A stretch of 64,000 nucleotides of DNA from Elysia chlorotica (GCA_003991915.1 RQTK01000674.1:2190-66189); one strand, 5' to 3'; positions 13,631-24,379 are shown, counted from the first letter of the stretch. Notes: generated from the sequence alone by a model not told the origin. Made by a program: numbers and translations.

Positions 13631-13952
13631 CACTCACCTTCCTCTCTTTTTCTCCCTCTCTCTGCCTCTCTATATCTTTTTTCTTTTAATCTATCAATAA
13701 ATCTATCTATCTCGTTCCATACCCTTCTATCTATCCATCTCCCCATATTTCCTCTCTTTAGTTTTCTTTTTCTCTCTACTTTTCCCTTTCCCTCGCCCTC
13801 TACTTTTTTATCATTATTTCTTCTTTAACTCAACTCCATATTCTCTCTTTCTTTCTCTCTCTCTATATATCATCATTACCCTTATTATGCCTGTATCTAT
13901 TTTTGTTTTTCTCCCCCATCCCCACCCCCAGAACCAACTCTCCCTCCTCTCT

Positions 13953-14060
13953 AATTGATCTCTGTGATTAATCAGAAATCAGTAACCAATCTGTATGATC
14001 GGGATAACGAGCACTACAATCAACACCTACTCGAGGGTTCCAATCCAACTACAATCATAT
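13953..14060 (+). repeat. Four-copy cassette, copy 4
   Basis: Begins 'attgatctctgtgattaat' and carries 'ctcgagggttccaatcca'. It lies 430 bp after copy 3 with a similar C-rich spacer, including a shared 'ttatcattatttcttctt' block upstream. It is the only copy not followed by a long CT tract; non-repetitive sequence resumes directly. Confidence 0.9.
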
Positions 14061-14175
14061 CTCTAGAATTTTACGAGAAGCCGTTGATTCCAGGTCTATC
14101 AGGAGTTTATCGATTGTCACAGAACCCACATCTACTCCAGGTTCCCAGTCAGTTAGACGGTCGCTTGATTGGCAC

Positions 14176-14390
14176 AGAAATCGTTCTCTACTTCCCAAGC
14201 TCCAGTTTATAACTACGACATATTAACTCCTGCTTATTCACACTATGTCGGGTTATTGCTCCAATTACCTAGCTCTAGTGTACCTCTCTACTTCGCCAGG
14301 TTAACTTCAACACTACGACATATGGCTATACATCGGTTCATATATGTCGGACTATTGCTCCAAGTACTGAATGTCCAGTTTAGTCAGTTC
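14176..14390 (+). repeat. Two-copy tandem repeat of about 99 bp
   Basis: 'tctctacttc' at about 14,186 and 14,285, 'actacgacatat' at about 14,212 and 14,313, and 'atgtcgg' plus 'ttattgctccaa' or 'ctattgctccaa' at about 14,245 and 14,345 keep the same order and spacing. Both copies lie just after cassette copy 4 and may belong to the same larger decayed element. Confidence 0.7.
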
Positions 14391-14654
14391 CGATAAAGCA
14401 TATTTGGCCAGAGTGGAATGTCCACACAAAAGTTGACCCAGCGTTGGCAAGCAGTTTGTTTCTAGACCTGGCTTGGAATAACACCGCTAACAAGGTAAGG
14501 ACTACACCTAGATATAGCCCAATGACCTTACCACATACGTTACCGGTAATCTTATGCTTTTTGAACTTTTCTTCTTTTTCTTTGTTTTTTTTCTTCTAGT
14601 AAATTGATAATATTTGATTTTAAAAAAATAGAAAAAAAAATTATGAGGTAAAAA

Positions 14655-15245
14655 AATAGACTGTCAATTTTTGGAACTTGATTTCGGCGTAAATCTTGTT
14701 ACTTGAGAGACAGTGTGCGCACTAAAATAAACCCCACAATTAAACTGAAAGAGAAATAATAATTATACACACTGTCATAATTATTGATACTCTTAATGTC
14801 GATGTTCTATAAAGCCATAAAACGTAATAGTTGAGAGACAGTGTATGTCGATAAAAACAAAACAAAACAAAAAAAATAAAAAAAATAAAGAGCGCCTCCC
14901 AAAATAAAATTGCCTTAGAATTTTATATTATTTTCGATGTTTCTGAACAGATACAAAACGTGTTTCTTGAGAAACGGTGTGTGTAGAAAAAAAATTCAAA
15001 CAGACAAAGGTCATATTGAAAAAGAAAAAGGACCGTCAAATTTAGATCCTCCAAATTTAGAATATTATTCTAGATCAATTTGATAGAAATATCAAACGCT
15101 AACATACAATTAATAATAATTAAAAAAAAAAAAAAACTTCAAATAGGCAAAAAATTATATTAAAAAAGGACTGTCAAATTTAGAATCTAAAATTCGGTGT
15201 TTCTTTAGACACACAAAAAAGTGTTGGTTTAGAGACAATTTATGA
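14655..15245 (+). repeat. Diverged minisatellite, about 5 units of roughly 130 bp
   Basis: Recurring landmarks in order: 'gactgtcaa(a)ttt' at about 14,660, 15,033 (as gaccgtcaaattt) and 15,171; 'gatgttctataaagcc', 'gatgtttctgaacag' and 'ggtgtttctttagac' at about 14,801, 14,937 and 15,203; and 'gagagacagtgt', 'gagaaacggtgt' or 'agagacaattt' at about 14,705, 14,833, 14,967 and 15,231. The fourth unit is the most altered. A-rich spacers vary in length. Not coding. Confidence 0.65.
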
Positions 15246-15404
15246 AGTGGATGGAAGTAGAGCAAAAAATAACCAGTATTTTTAGCAAGCCATTAGTTTG
15301 AACCTGGTAGCTGGCGGTTTTATCAGCCCTTGGTGGTTAATTTAGGGGCAATATGAGTTAAAATAAGCATCACAACTGTTCGGAATAATTTACTTTCTGT
15401 CTCC

Positions 15405-15423
15405 CTAGCTTTCTATCACACTC

Positions 15424-15480
<57 letters not shown>

Positions 15481-15695
15481 TTGGCCATTTCTTTGTTTAA
15501 TTAATTTTCTTCAATCTGTATATCATTTTGATTTGTGCATCTGACCGTCTGTTGTTTAAGACGTCTAGATCGTGTACTCGCGTGGGTGTCTTTCTGTCTG
15601 TCTTTGTTTTGTTCAATCTATTTTCGCTTTCTCATCCTTCCCACTGTGTCTCTGTCTCTGTCTACCTTACTGGCTCTCTCTGTAACACACACACA

Positions 15696-15754
<59 letters not shown>

Positions 15755-15800
15755 AATTTTGTTCTTTCATCATTCCTCTTTTACCCTTTACTTTCTTCTC
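15405..15800. repeat. Pyrimidine-rich block with two (CT)n tracts
   Basis: (CT)n at about 15,421-15,478 and again at about 15,700-15,750, with a short (CA)n near 15,686. Ser/Leu-rich frames here are compositional. Confidence 0.85.
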
Positions 15801-15894
15801 CCCTCTCTGTATCTTTCTATCCTGTAACTACCTTTGCCCCTCCTATTTATTAATATTTCAATTATGTTTTTCTTAATTAATTTTCAATGTCAGT

Positions 15895-16050
15895 AGTGTG
15901 TGTGTGTGTATGTGTGTGTAAGTGCCTATGTGCGAATGCAGGTGCCTTTTGTAATCTGTAAACACAATGTAAACCTACTTTTGTGTTATTCTGTTACCAA
16001 GAAAAATTGTCTACGTGGGCAAATAAAATATTATCTTATCTTATCTTTTT
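15895..16050 (+). mobile_element. 3' tail of a non-LTR retrotransposon (LINE-type)
   Basis: A (GT)n stretch is followed by 'ttctgttaccaagaaaaatt', 'gtctacgtgggcaaataaa' and a TTATC/TTATCTT repeat tail. 'Accaagaaaaat...gggcaaataaa' plus a microsatellite tail is typical of invertebrate LINE 3' ends. It shares its tail motif with 6,361-6,490 on the other strand. No open reading frame remains. Confidence 0.6.
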
Positions 16051-16232
16051 TTCTCGATGTGCATTTTGAGAACCGCTGCGATGGACGCAAACATTTTTTT
16101 ACATTTTTCTGTGATCTTGTCATGTTAGCGATTAAACTATATAAGTAACACGAAGATCAACTATGTTTAACTCTCTTAGGTTTTTGTTCCCTGGACTCGC
16201 TTGTCGAATTCTTCTGTCAAATAAACCATAAC

Positions 16233-16830
16233 GTTCAACAGTCGTGCTCTTTGGTGCGTAGATACTTTTAATGAATTCTCCGCACAAAAGGCAACAAGTC
16301 TGCAATGTGGTTCTATTATGCTCTTATAAAAAGACTGCGATTTCAGAAAAGGAACTCTATGTTCAACAGTCGTGCGTTTTGGTGTGGAGCTACTAGTGTG
16401 TATTTTTCGATCAAAAAGTAATTGTCTTGAATGTTTTTTTATTATTTTTATATTAATGTCCTTGCCTTAAGACATCGATTTGTGAAGTGATTTCAAACGT
16501 CAATAGCAGCTGTGCTTTTAAGTGTGTCTTTACTACAAAGTATTTCCCAAATGAAAGACAATGTGTCTATAATGTATTTGTGTAATAATTTATTGTCTTT
16601 AACAGAATAGACACCGGTCTGTTACACAAAATACAATGTTTAATGGCCGTATTTTTTATTAGATCTGTGTATTTCCCGAAGAAAAGGCAATATGTCTGCA
16701 CTGTATTTCCATCATGTCCTTTGCTTAAGGCAAGGGTTTGTGACAGGGCTATAACATTCTAATAGTTGTTCTTCTAGGATCTTAAGTTGTGATCTTTTTT
16801 TGGACCTAAGTCAATTTGTCTACAATGGTT
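16233..16830 (+). repeat. Diverged minisatellite, 5 units of about 120-138 bp
   Basis: Units begin near 16,233, 16,361, 16,498, 16,636 and 16,757 with variants of 'gttcaacagtcgtgc'; the first two are identical over 15 bp and the later ones read 'gtcaatagcagctgtgc', 'atgtttaatggccgt' and 'taatagttgttctt'. Each unit then carries a block like 'ccgcacaaaaggcaacaagt' or 'cccgaagaaaaggcaatatg' followed by 'ctgcaatgt' or similar, and a block with 'aagac/aaggca...gatttgtga'. The fifth unit is partial. The array is invisible to exact-repeat inspection because the units are strongly diverged. Confidence 0.7.
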
Positions 16831-17009
16831 GCTAGAGGAGTGACTTTGACTGGTACTACGACTCTACGTGAGATTGTCACAAAAGACACTGACTAATCTT
16901 TGGTCACAGTTGATCTACTCCGATCCGACCTGGAGTCTCTGGAGAATGTAGGTCTAGGTTCTATAGACCGGTGCCAGAACTGGGGTAGCCCTGCTGGTTG
17001 ATATCGGTA

Positions 17010-17015
17010 GCTAGT

Positions 17016-17078
<63 letters not shown>

Positions 17079-17405
17079 GGGTAGAGAGGGAGAAAGAGAG
17101 AGGCGGAGAGAGGGGGGAAAGAGATAGAGAGATGGAGAGACAGACAGACGCTGAGAGAGTAACAAAGAGACAGGGAGACCCAGAGGGGCTATGAGAGTGA
17201 CAAATAGACTGAGTGACAGAAAGACAAGAATAAATGGAGAGAGAGACAGAGACACAGAGAGAAATACAATGAGAGACACACAGATAGACAGATACAGAGA
17301 CACAGAGATACAGAGATAGAGAGAGACAGACAGAGAGAATGGGAGAGAGACAGAGACAGACAGATACAGAGAGAGACAGAGACAGAGACAGACAGACAGA
17401 GACAG

Positions 17406-17460
<55 letters not shown>

Positions 17461-17468
17461 AAGAGAGG
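17010..17468. repeat. Purine-rich (GA)n/(GACA)n block
   Basis: About 460 bp of GAGA, CAGA and GACA units on the plus strand. It follows a GC-richer unclassified patch (16,850-17,010). The long Ser/Leu frame on the minus strand is compositional. Confidence 0.85.
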
Positions 17469-18700
17469 TGGGTAGCAGACCTTAGCAGTCTAGAACTAAA
17501 ACTACACCGTGGTTACTGAACACTAGAGTGGAACCGCGATTCCATCTATCCATCCAGCGAACTATTCTTCTGTTGCTAAAAACTTGTGTAACAAAAGCCT
17601 TAAAATACGCTCTATTGACGTACATGTGGCAGGCTTGCTAATAGCTTGCTCCCCGGGGTTATGGTGTTAGTGGTAACTGTTAAGTCCAGTGGTGGAACGT
17701 GCACACATTTAGTCAGGCAGCACTTGCTCTCGTTGATCAGATTAAACGGTTAAGCTGGTCCGAGAGTAAAGCGAGGGTCTTATACATAATAGAGACCTGT
17801 TCGAACATTGGTGGAGGATTAATTTAAGCATTTTGTGGAACTCCTGATTGATTATAATAGTAATGATTGGGCCTACAGCTCTTTAGAGTTTCTCAATAGT
17901 TTAAGTCGGTGCAGTTTTGATAAAAAAAAATACTTCATACTTAGGACTGACTATATTGTATTTTTTCATTCGGTGTTCGCTATTTTAGTCCATACGTTTT
18001 GTATTATGAGCTTTGCGTGGTAGATTCTTGGATTACATGTGCACATGAAAAGAGGTATGTAAGAATTGATCAATAATATTTTTGGATGTGTTTTTTTATT
18101 TTTTTTTATTTTTGGTCTAGACTGACCATTGCGATATAAATTTACAATAATAATAAAGAAACCTACTGTAACTTTGGGATAAATTACCGATGTATCCCTG
18201 TAGATGACAATGGGAATTAAGCAACTAATAAATTAAATCAAACCTTACCATTTATTACGCGCACAGAAAATATGGAGGATAAAAGAACACGTTTTTGTGG
18301 GAGGAAAAACGGAGAGCAGACTGCAAGTCTTTTGATAATAATAAAAATGGAAAGAAAATATTTTAAAAAATACACTTTGAGGAAACATATTTTTTGCGGA
18401 AATCTACCACATGTTTTTTATCGGGTCTTATAATCTACACGTTTGAGTAATACTTCATAAGCTAAATCTTGCTATATTAGTTCAGACTTTAACCTTTCAA
18501 ATCGTGCCCTGTCTTACCCCGAATTGCTGGATAAGCATAAAACACCTGGATCGTTTGAATATGTGCGGGCTATCTTAGCCGACTAGTATTATATTTATTT
18601 TTAAAAAAGGCAGCATGTTTTTAATATGACTGGAACTTTGTGATTTTCATTTAAGTGCAACCGGCGTAACTGTAGGCAAAGAATTGCTTCAACGTTCAAA
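17469..18700. other. Non-coding stretch, GC-richer at 17,469-17,830
   Basis: The first 360 bp are less AT-rich than the rest and may be part of a decayed mobile element, but I found no terminal repeats or coding remnant. The remainder is AT-rich without recognised features. Confidence 0.4.
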
Positions 18701-18714
18701 CCATAGCTTCTTTC

Positions 18715-18744
18715 CCTCTGTCTGACTCTGTCTTACTGTCTCTG

Positions 18745-18794
<50 letters not shown>

Positions 18795-18900
18795 TCTCTC
18801 TCTCTCTTTCTTTCTCTCTCTCTTTCTCTCTCACTGTCTTTCAGTCTCTTTCTCTGTCTCCTTTTTCTGTGTGGGTGTGAGTGTGTGAGTGTGTGAGTGT
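18715..18900. repeat. (CT)n tract followed by (GT)n-like repeat
   Basis: CT-rich at about 18,715-18,865, then GTGTGA-type repeat at about 18,868-18,902. Low complexity; not coding. Confidence 0.8.
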
Positions 18901-19099
18901 GGGAATGTTTGCCTATTGTGTATGCAACCATTAACAACAGAATCGCGACGTCACGCCTCGCTGACTTGGTGACATTCATCGATCTGGAATCAAGCGTTCC
19001 TCAATCAGGTCACACTGTTAGGCTTCTTTCTCTATGTACGTCTGTTTGACTATGTCTAGCTCTATATATTCATCTCTGTCGGCTCTCTAGCTATCATAA

Positions 19100-19215
19100 T
19101 TATGCCATGCTCTTCCACCTTCTCTCTTAAACTCATTCTCATAACACATCTTTTCCTATTTGTATTTATCTCTTATTTTCTCATATACTTTCTCTTCCTC
19201 GTTCTCATTTCACCC

Positions 19216-19276
<61 letters not shown>

Positions 19277-19366
19277 CCTCTTTTTCTGTCCCTCTGTCTC
19301 CCCTTGCCTCTCCCTTCCTTTGTTTTACCGTATCCAAATTGGTATATTTTTTTGTAAATCTCTATC

Positions 19367-19429
<63 letters not shown>

Positions 19430-19813
19430 TTCAATCTATCTATCTATCTCTTTTCATTCCTATCTCTGTTTGTTTTTCTATCTCTTTTTTTTTCTGTCTG
19501 TCTCACTCTCTATCAGGTCTATTTAAACACAGGTCATGCTTAGACTGCAAGCAGTTTTCAGAATCTTGTATGTCATCACAAAAATATATATCACTGAGTT
19601 AAGCAAATAATTTTCCTTTAAGAAACGTTTATCGCACTTACAGTGTGAAATAGTTTCTGCTTTTTATTATCTTTCTAACGTTAGGCCATTTTTTATATTT
19701 AACAATTGTTTTGTTTATATTTTTTACGTTTTTTTTTTCACTGTGCTTTGTCTTTGTTGTTTATATTTTATTACTGTGCCTTTCTCTCTTCATGACTTTC
19801 TATCTCTCCCTCC

Positions 19814-19844
<31 letters not shown>

Positions 19845-19877
19845 CCTCTCTCTCTCGTTTTCTCTCTTTTTCTCTTT

Positions 19878-19932
<55 letters not shown>

Positions 19933-20064
19933 TCTTTCCGGATTTCTCCTTGTCCATGCTCATAAGAACCATTGTCTTCACTCTCTTATTTAGACATTCC
20001 CGTCTCATTCGTTCCACTCTCTAACACCTCATAATTTTTTTTTTTTTTTTTTAACTTTTCTCAG
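19100..20064 (+). repeat. Tandem duplication, copy 1
   Basis: Starts 'atgccatgctcttccac' then 'ttctctcttaaactcattct', continues with CT tracts, then 'ctctatcaggtctatt' plus 'aaacacaggtcat', then 'ctgagttaagcaaat', and ends near 'ctaacacctcataatt' before 'aacttttctcaggaa'. The same series occurs at 20,065-20,652. Copy 1 is longer mainly because of CT and CA expansion. Confidence 0.85.
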
Positions 20065-20505
20065 GAATGCCATGCTCTTCCACTTTCTCTCTTAAACTCA
20101 TTCTACAATTACCTCTCTTTCTTATTTTATCTTTTATATTTTCATATACATTCACTATCTATCTATCTATCTCACACTTTTTTCTCTCCTCTCTGTTTAT
20201 CTTTCTAGCTCTTTTTTTCTGTCTCTCTCACTCTCTATCAGGTCTATTCAAACACAGGTCATACAGGCAGTTTTCAGAACACTGTATGTCGTCATAAACA
20301 ATTATTATTAGCGCTGAGTTAAGCAAATATTTAAGCTTTAAGAAGCGCTCATAGCACTTACATTGAGAAACAGATTCTGCTTTAAAAACTGTTAGAAATT
20401 TTTTTTTATATTCAACATTTCTTTGTTTATATTTTTACGTTCTTTTTTCCCTGTGCCTAGTCTTTGATATTTATATTTTATTTCTGTGTCTTTCTCTCTT
20501 CCTGA

Positions 20506-20547
<42 letters not shown>

Positions 20548-20652
20548 TTCCATTTTCCCCTTGTTCATGATCTTTAACATCATTTATTCCCTTCCCTTCT
20601 CCATCGTTCTCACTCTCTGACACCTCAAAATTGTTTTTAAACTTTTCTCAGG
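20065..20652 (+). repeat. Tandem duplication, copy 2
   Basis: Repeats the landmarks of copy 1: 'atgccatgctcttccac' at 20,067, 'ctctatcaggtctatt' near 20,233, 'ctgagttaagcaaat' near 20,314, 'ctgacacctcaaaatt' near 20,616 and 'aacttttctcagg' near 20,640. Its end coincides with the insertion point of the solo LTR at 20,658. Confidence 0.85.
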
Positions 20653-20891
20653 CAACGTGTGGTATAATCATAATGTGTATGTCAACTGTTACTTGTTAGT
20701 ATCGATAGCCACTATCTATGTTTACTGAGTGTCGCCTAACATTCCTCGTGTCAGCTAGGCACTCCTGTGTTACTGTGTAACCCGTACGCATGTTCGTCAT
20801 TGTAGTCAGTCTATGAGTCGCAAGTAAAGCCTACACACGTACCAAATCAACTGGTCTTGTTCATTCTGTTTTGACTAAATACTACACAACG
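20653..20891. mobile_element. Solo LTR with 5-bp target-site duplication
   Basis: A 229-bp segment (20,658-20,886) starts TGTGGTAT and ends ATACTACA, which are near-perfect inverted ends with canonical TG...CA. It is flanked on both sides by the same 5 bp, 'caacg' (20,653-20,657 and 20,887-20,891). This is the signature of an LTR retrotransposon that recombined to a solo LTR. There is no internal region in the window, so the family (Ty3-like or BEL-like) cannot be decided. The intact flanking duplication suggests moderate or recent age. Confidence 0.75.
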
Positions 20892-21064
20892 CTTTGATTG
20901 CAACGAATATAAAATCCTCCAAAAACACTATGGCTATTGTTTTGACAATCAACAACGGTAAAAAGAAATTTCTGGTACTGCATAATCCTGCAATGTTCTA
21001 AAACTGGGAAAGAATAACTTCGAAGATGGCGATACAATGTTACAATTTTTATTTAGAATTCCGG

Positions 21065-21119
21065 TTTTTCTCTCTCTCGCTCTCTCTCGCTTTCTCTCTC
21101 ATCCTCACTCTCTCTCTCT

Positions 21120-21158
<39 letters not shown>

Positions 21159-21475
21159 TTATCTCTCTCTTGTTCAACATCTCTATTTATCTGTACTGCC
21201 TTTTTATCTCTGTATCTTATGTCCATACTTTTTTTTTTCTCTCTGACTGTCGCTATTTTTTATCTCCCTCGCTCTATTTTTCTTTAACTTTATTTTCCTC
21301 TGTGTTTCTATCTCTATCTATTTCCACCTCTCCCCCACTCTCTCTTTCTGTCTCTGTATGGCTGTCTGTCTGTCTGTCTGTCTGTATGGCAGTCTGTGTG
21401 TCTCTTTCCCTTTCTCTCTCTCTATCTCTCTCTCCGTTTCTCCCTCTCTCTCTCTCTGTCTTTTTTATTTTATTT
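21065..21475. repeat. Pyrimidine-rich block
   Basis: CT-rich low-complexity sequence with (CT)n near 21,125-21,160 and (CTGT)n near 21,362-21,385. Ser/Leu frames are compositional. Confidence 0.85.
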
Positions 21476-21877
21476 TTACTACTCATAATCATTGTCTTTT
21501 CCTTTACTTTCATGATTTAAAAAAAAATCAAATTTCCAATAATCCATCCCAAGTAGATGTTAAATCTCATAATCTCTATTTCCTGTATAAAGCACACTTT
21601 AAACCTTAATAAACTGTAGGGCAATAAGTGTGAATCCTGAACAAGTCGCCAATGTCGAGTTTGAACTGGGGCCTCTAAAAAATTAAAATTAAGTTCTTTT
21701 TTCTGACTTTCTTTTTTTCCAAAATAATTTGAATATGTCAAGTTATAGAAGTGAAAGAGTTTGAATTGTTTTCACCTTTTTAAATGCATTAAATGTAAAA
21801 TTTCAGCTCATCCTGGTTGCCTCACAATTATTGATTAAAGGAAACCCAATTTAATATCTTATTTCCTTCTTACTTCA

Positions 21878-21960
21878 GAGCCAAACCCTAACTAATTGGT
21901 AGTCAGGCGTAGGTCTCACACAAGATGTCCTAACCGAGCCATCTCAGTAACAGTGGCATA
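21878..21960 (-). mobile_element. Possible tRNA-derived SINE head
   Basis: On the minus strand 'gagatggctcggttaggaca' resembles a tRNA A-box region (TGGCTCGGTTAG) and is followed by 'gtgtgagacctac' in the B-box position. The match to a B-box is poor, so this is a weak call. Confidence 0.3.
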
Positions 21961-22081
21961 ATGTTATATCTCATTTATAAAGTACTCTTAATGTCTAGTA
22001 CTTAAACAATGACATAGGACACTAAACATCTACATGAAGTATGACGACCTGTTCACAGTTTCTAGTACTGATCACCCATAC

Positions 22082-22082
<1 letters not shown>

Positions 22083-22118
<36 letters not shown>

Positions 22119-22119
22119 C
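22083..22119. repeat. (TGAT)n microsatellite
   Basis: About nine tandem TGAT/GATT units. Confidence 0.9.
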
Positions 22120-22800
22120 AGTCCGTAGAGACCTGGTCGACACGCCGTGTCAAACTAATCGATATTTTACTCTATGGTGATATAAGGCCCGTTTCCATAA
22201 TGCAAAAAAATATTGTTTGTATTTCTATTCTTCGGATCTGCTTTGTAATTGTCCTTCCTTCAATGGTCTGATTGTGTGTAGAGTGTGTAGCAATCACCAT
22301 AAAATGCATTACATGGAAAACAACAATGGGTTCTGCATTATTAGTTTTGGTTTTGTTAAATTTGAATCAAAACAAGAATTAGCGGTCTGTGTCTGGTTCG
22401 TTCACTTGACTTTTAAATGTATTCTGTTATTTATCACTTGTTGGTTTTATTGTTTTTATTTGTCCTTTTTTCTTTCTTTTTTCCCTCTATGTATAAAGTC
22501 AGAGGTAGAAGCTAGAAGGTAGAAGTTCCAGCTTGGTGTCTGTGTAAAAGTATCAGAAGTTAGCCGTTGGACCCGTCTGCGGGGTAGCCTTCATATTGAC
22601 AATATTATTCAGCGCCAATGCGCCAAATTGTACGAACTTGTGAATTTTAGGCATAATTGAAAATAAAGATCTCCTCAGTTTCTTACTTTATTGTTATAAA
22701 TTTAACGTAGCCGTTTCAGCGACATTATTTCATAAACAGAAACAAAAATATAAAGTACGTTTTAGAAATTATTTAGAAATTTAGAAACTTAATAAAATAC
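22120..22800. other. Non-coding stretch
   Basis: Contains an open frame of 101 codons from 22,217 that shows no coding bias and no recognisable motif. A GC-richer patch at 22,500-22,620 followed by 'gaaaataaagatc' could be the 3' end of a retroelement, but this is not supported by a second copy. Confidence 0.35.
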
Positions 22801-22829
22801 ATGTATTCTTTTATAACAAATAATAAGGC

Positions 22830-22906
<77 letters not shown>

Positions 22907-23182
22907 GACAGAGAGACAGAGAGACAGAGAGACAGAGACATAGACAGAGAGACAGAGACAGAAAGAGACACAGAGAGACACAGAGAGACACGGAGAGATA
23001 AATAAATAGAGAGATAGATAGTTAGAGAAAGAGAAAGAGAGAGTTAGAGAGAAAGAAACAAACAAAAAACCCTACACAGGCAGACAAAAAGACAGAGGGA
23101 GAGAAAGACAAAGGCAGGATATTGATAGATATAAGGGAGAGAGACAGAGAGACAGAGACAGTGAGAGAGAGAGAGAGGGAAA

Positions 23183-23229
<47 letters not shown>

Positions 23230-23440
23230 AGAACGAAAAAGACTGAGATCATATAATATGAAGATAGACTAAGAGAAAGGGACAGCCAGACGGACATGTA
23301 GACAGATAATCAGCCAGACAGATAGAGGGAGACAAAGACAGAGATATGTGAATGGTAGACAGAAGAGAGAAAGAGAGAGATAATGGGGTCTAGAGGAACA
23401 AAGCGAGGGAGACAAACAAACAGACAAAGACAGAGAAAAT
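22830..23440. repeat. Purine-rich (GA)n/(GACAGA)n block
   Basis: A clean (GA)n at about 22,831-22,893 grades into GACAGA-type units for about 600 bp. The long frames on both strands are compositional. Confidence 0.9.
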
Positions 23441-23784
23441 TTTAAGTAACGCATCTTTTTCCAAAGCAAAACTATATTTCTGCTCTTACATTTCTTACAA
23501 CTCTTACATTCAAATTAACCGCCGTTGCCCCATTGAAAACATCAAAAAATTGTAAAAAATCGATAAATTCTCGACATATCTCAAATGGAGCCAATAAGGG
23601 CAAGGGAGACGGGGTTTTATTCTATACACAACAATCAATATTGGATGCTTTTCTTTCCTTCAATAATAACCTCTCCCTGTATATCTCAATAATTATGTCT
23701 CTCTGTGTTTGTATCCCTCCCTACCTCTCTCTCTTTCTTTCTGTCTGTCTGCCTGTCTCGCTCTGTGCCTCTCTGTCTCTCGAG

Positions 23785-23787
<3 letters not shown>

Positions 23788-23848
<61 letters not shown>

Positions 23849-23850
23849 GA
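23788..23850. repeat. (GTT)n microsatellite
   Basis: About twenty GTT units, interrupted once or twice, immediately upstream of a SINE. The poly-Leu frame is an artefact. Confidence 0.9.
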
Positions 23851-23869
23851 TGTTGCTATTGTTTTGCTG

Positions 23870-24110
23870 TGGGGGTAGGATGGCGGAAGCCCATCAGTTT
23901 CAGACGCAGGAAGTCCGTGGTTCGAGCCCTGACCGTTTAGGCCCCTACTGGTTGGGTCGGTGTCAGTTTAATGTGACCGTCTAAGAAAGGAGTCATGGTG
24001 CCCCCGCCCTGTCTCGTTTGTGTCAGGACATAAAATTGTCAGACGTCAGTATTGGGGCCCGTCTATCTTATAGCCTATATAGTGCTGATCAACTCAATAT
24101 TTTCATGTAG
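23870..24110 (+). mobile_element. tRNA-derived SINE
   Basis: A B-box GGTTCGAGCCC at about 23,921-23,931 lies about 40 bp after an A-box-like 'ggatggcggaagccc'. It is followed by a core 'cccctactggttgggtcggt' and then 'gtcagacgt...cttgggg/ttggggccc...tagcctatatagtgctga' blocks that recur at 7,415-7,540 and, partly, at 8,890-9,010. Order of tRNA-like head, core and tail matches SINE structure. This is the best preserved of the three copies. Confidence 0.65.
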
Positions 24111-24147
24111 GATGAAATTGTCTAACGATGCAGCTCTTATTAGGCTT

Positions 24148-24255
24148 GGGGTCGAATGCACAAACAGGATGTAGCTTACGTATCACCGTAACAATATAAG
24201 AACAATAAGACTTATGACAAGACGTAAGCTACGTCATGTTTGTGCATTCTACCCT
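24148..24255. mobile_element. Palindromic MITE, copy 1
   Basis: A 108-bp element whose two ends are inverted copies: it begins GGGGTCGAATGCACAAACA and ends with TGTTTGTGCATTCTACCCT. The inverted repeat runs on through 'gatgtagcttacg' and 'gacgtaagctacgtc', so each arm is about 37 bp. A second copy lies at 25,450-25,556. No coding capacity. Target duplications are not clear, so the transposon superfamily cannot be named. Confidence 0.75.
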
Positions 24256-24379
24256 AGATCACCAACCACCGGGTACCGTGGTGGTTGTATTTTTATCTGT
24301 GTTACTGATTTCTACACTGTCATTTATTCCAAACCTGTCTGTCTATTTTCGCAGAGCCGATGAGTGTGGTTGTGAAGTC

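Noticed and set aside
22217-22522. 101-codon open frame as a gene
   Set aside because: No signal peptide or motif, composition equal to surroundings, no conserved features recognised.
22830-23440. CRISPR-like or regularly spaced repeats
   Set aside because: Spacing is irregular and the units are simple GA/GACA repeats in an animal genome.
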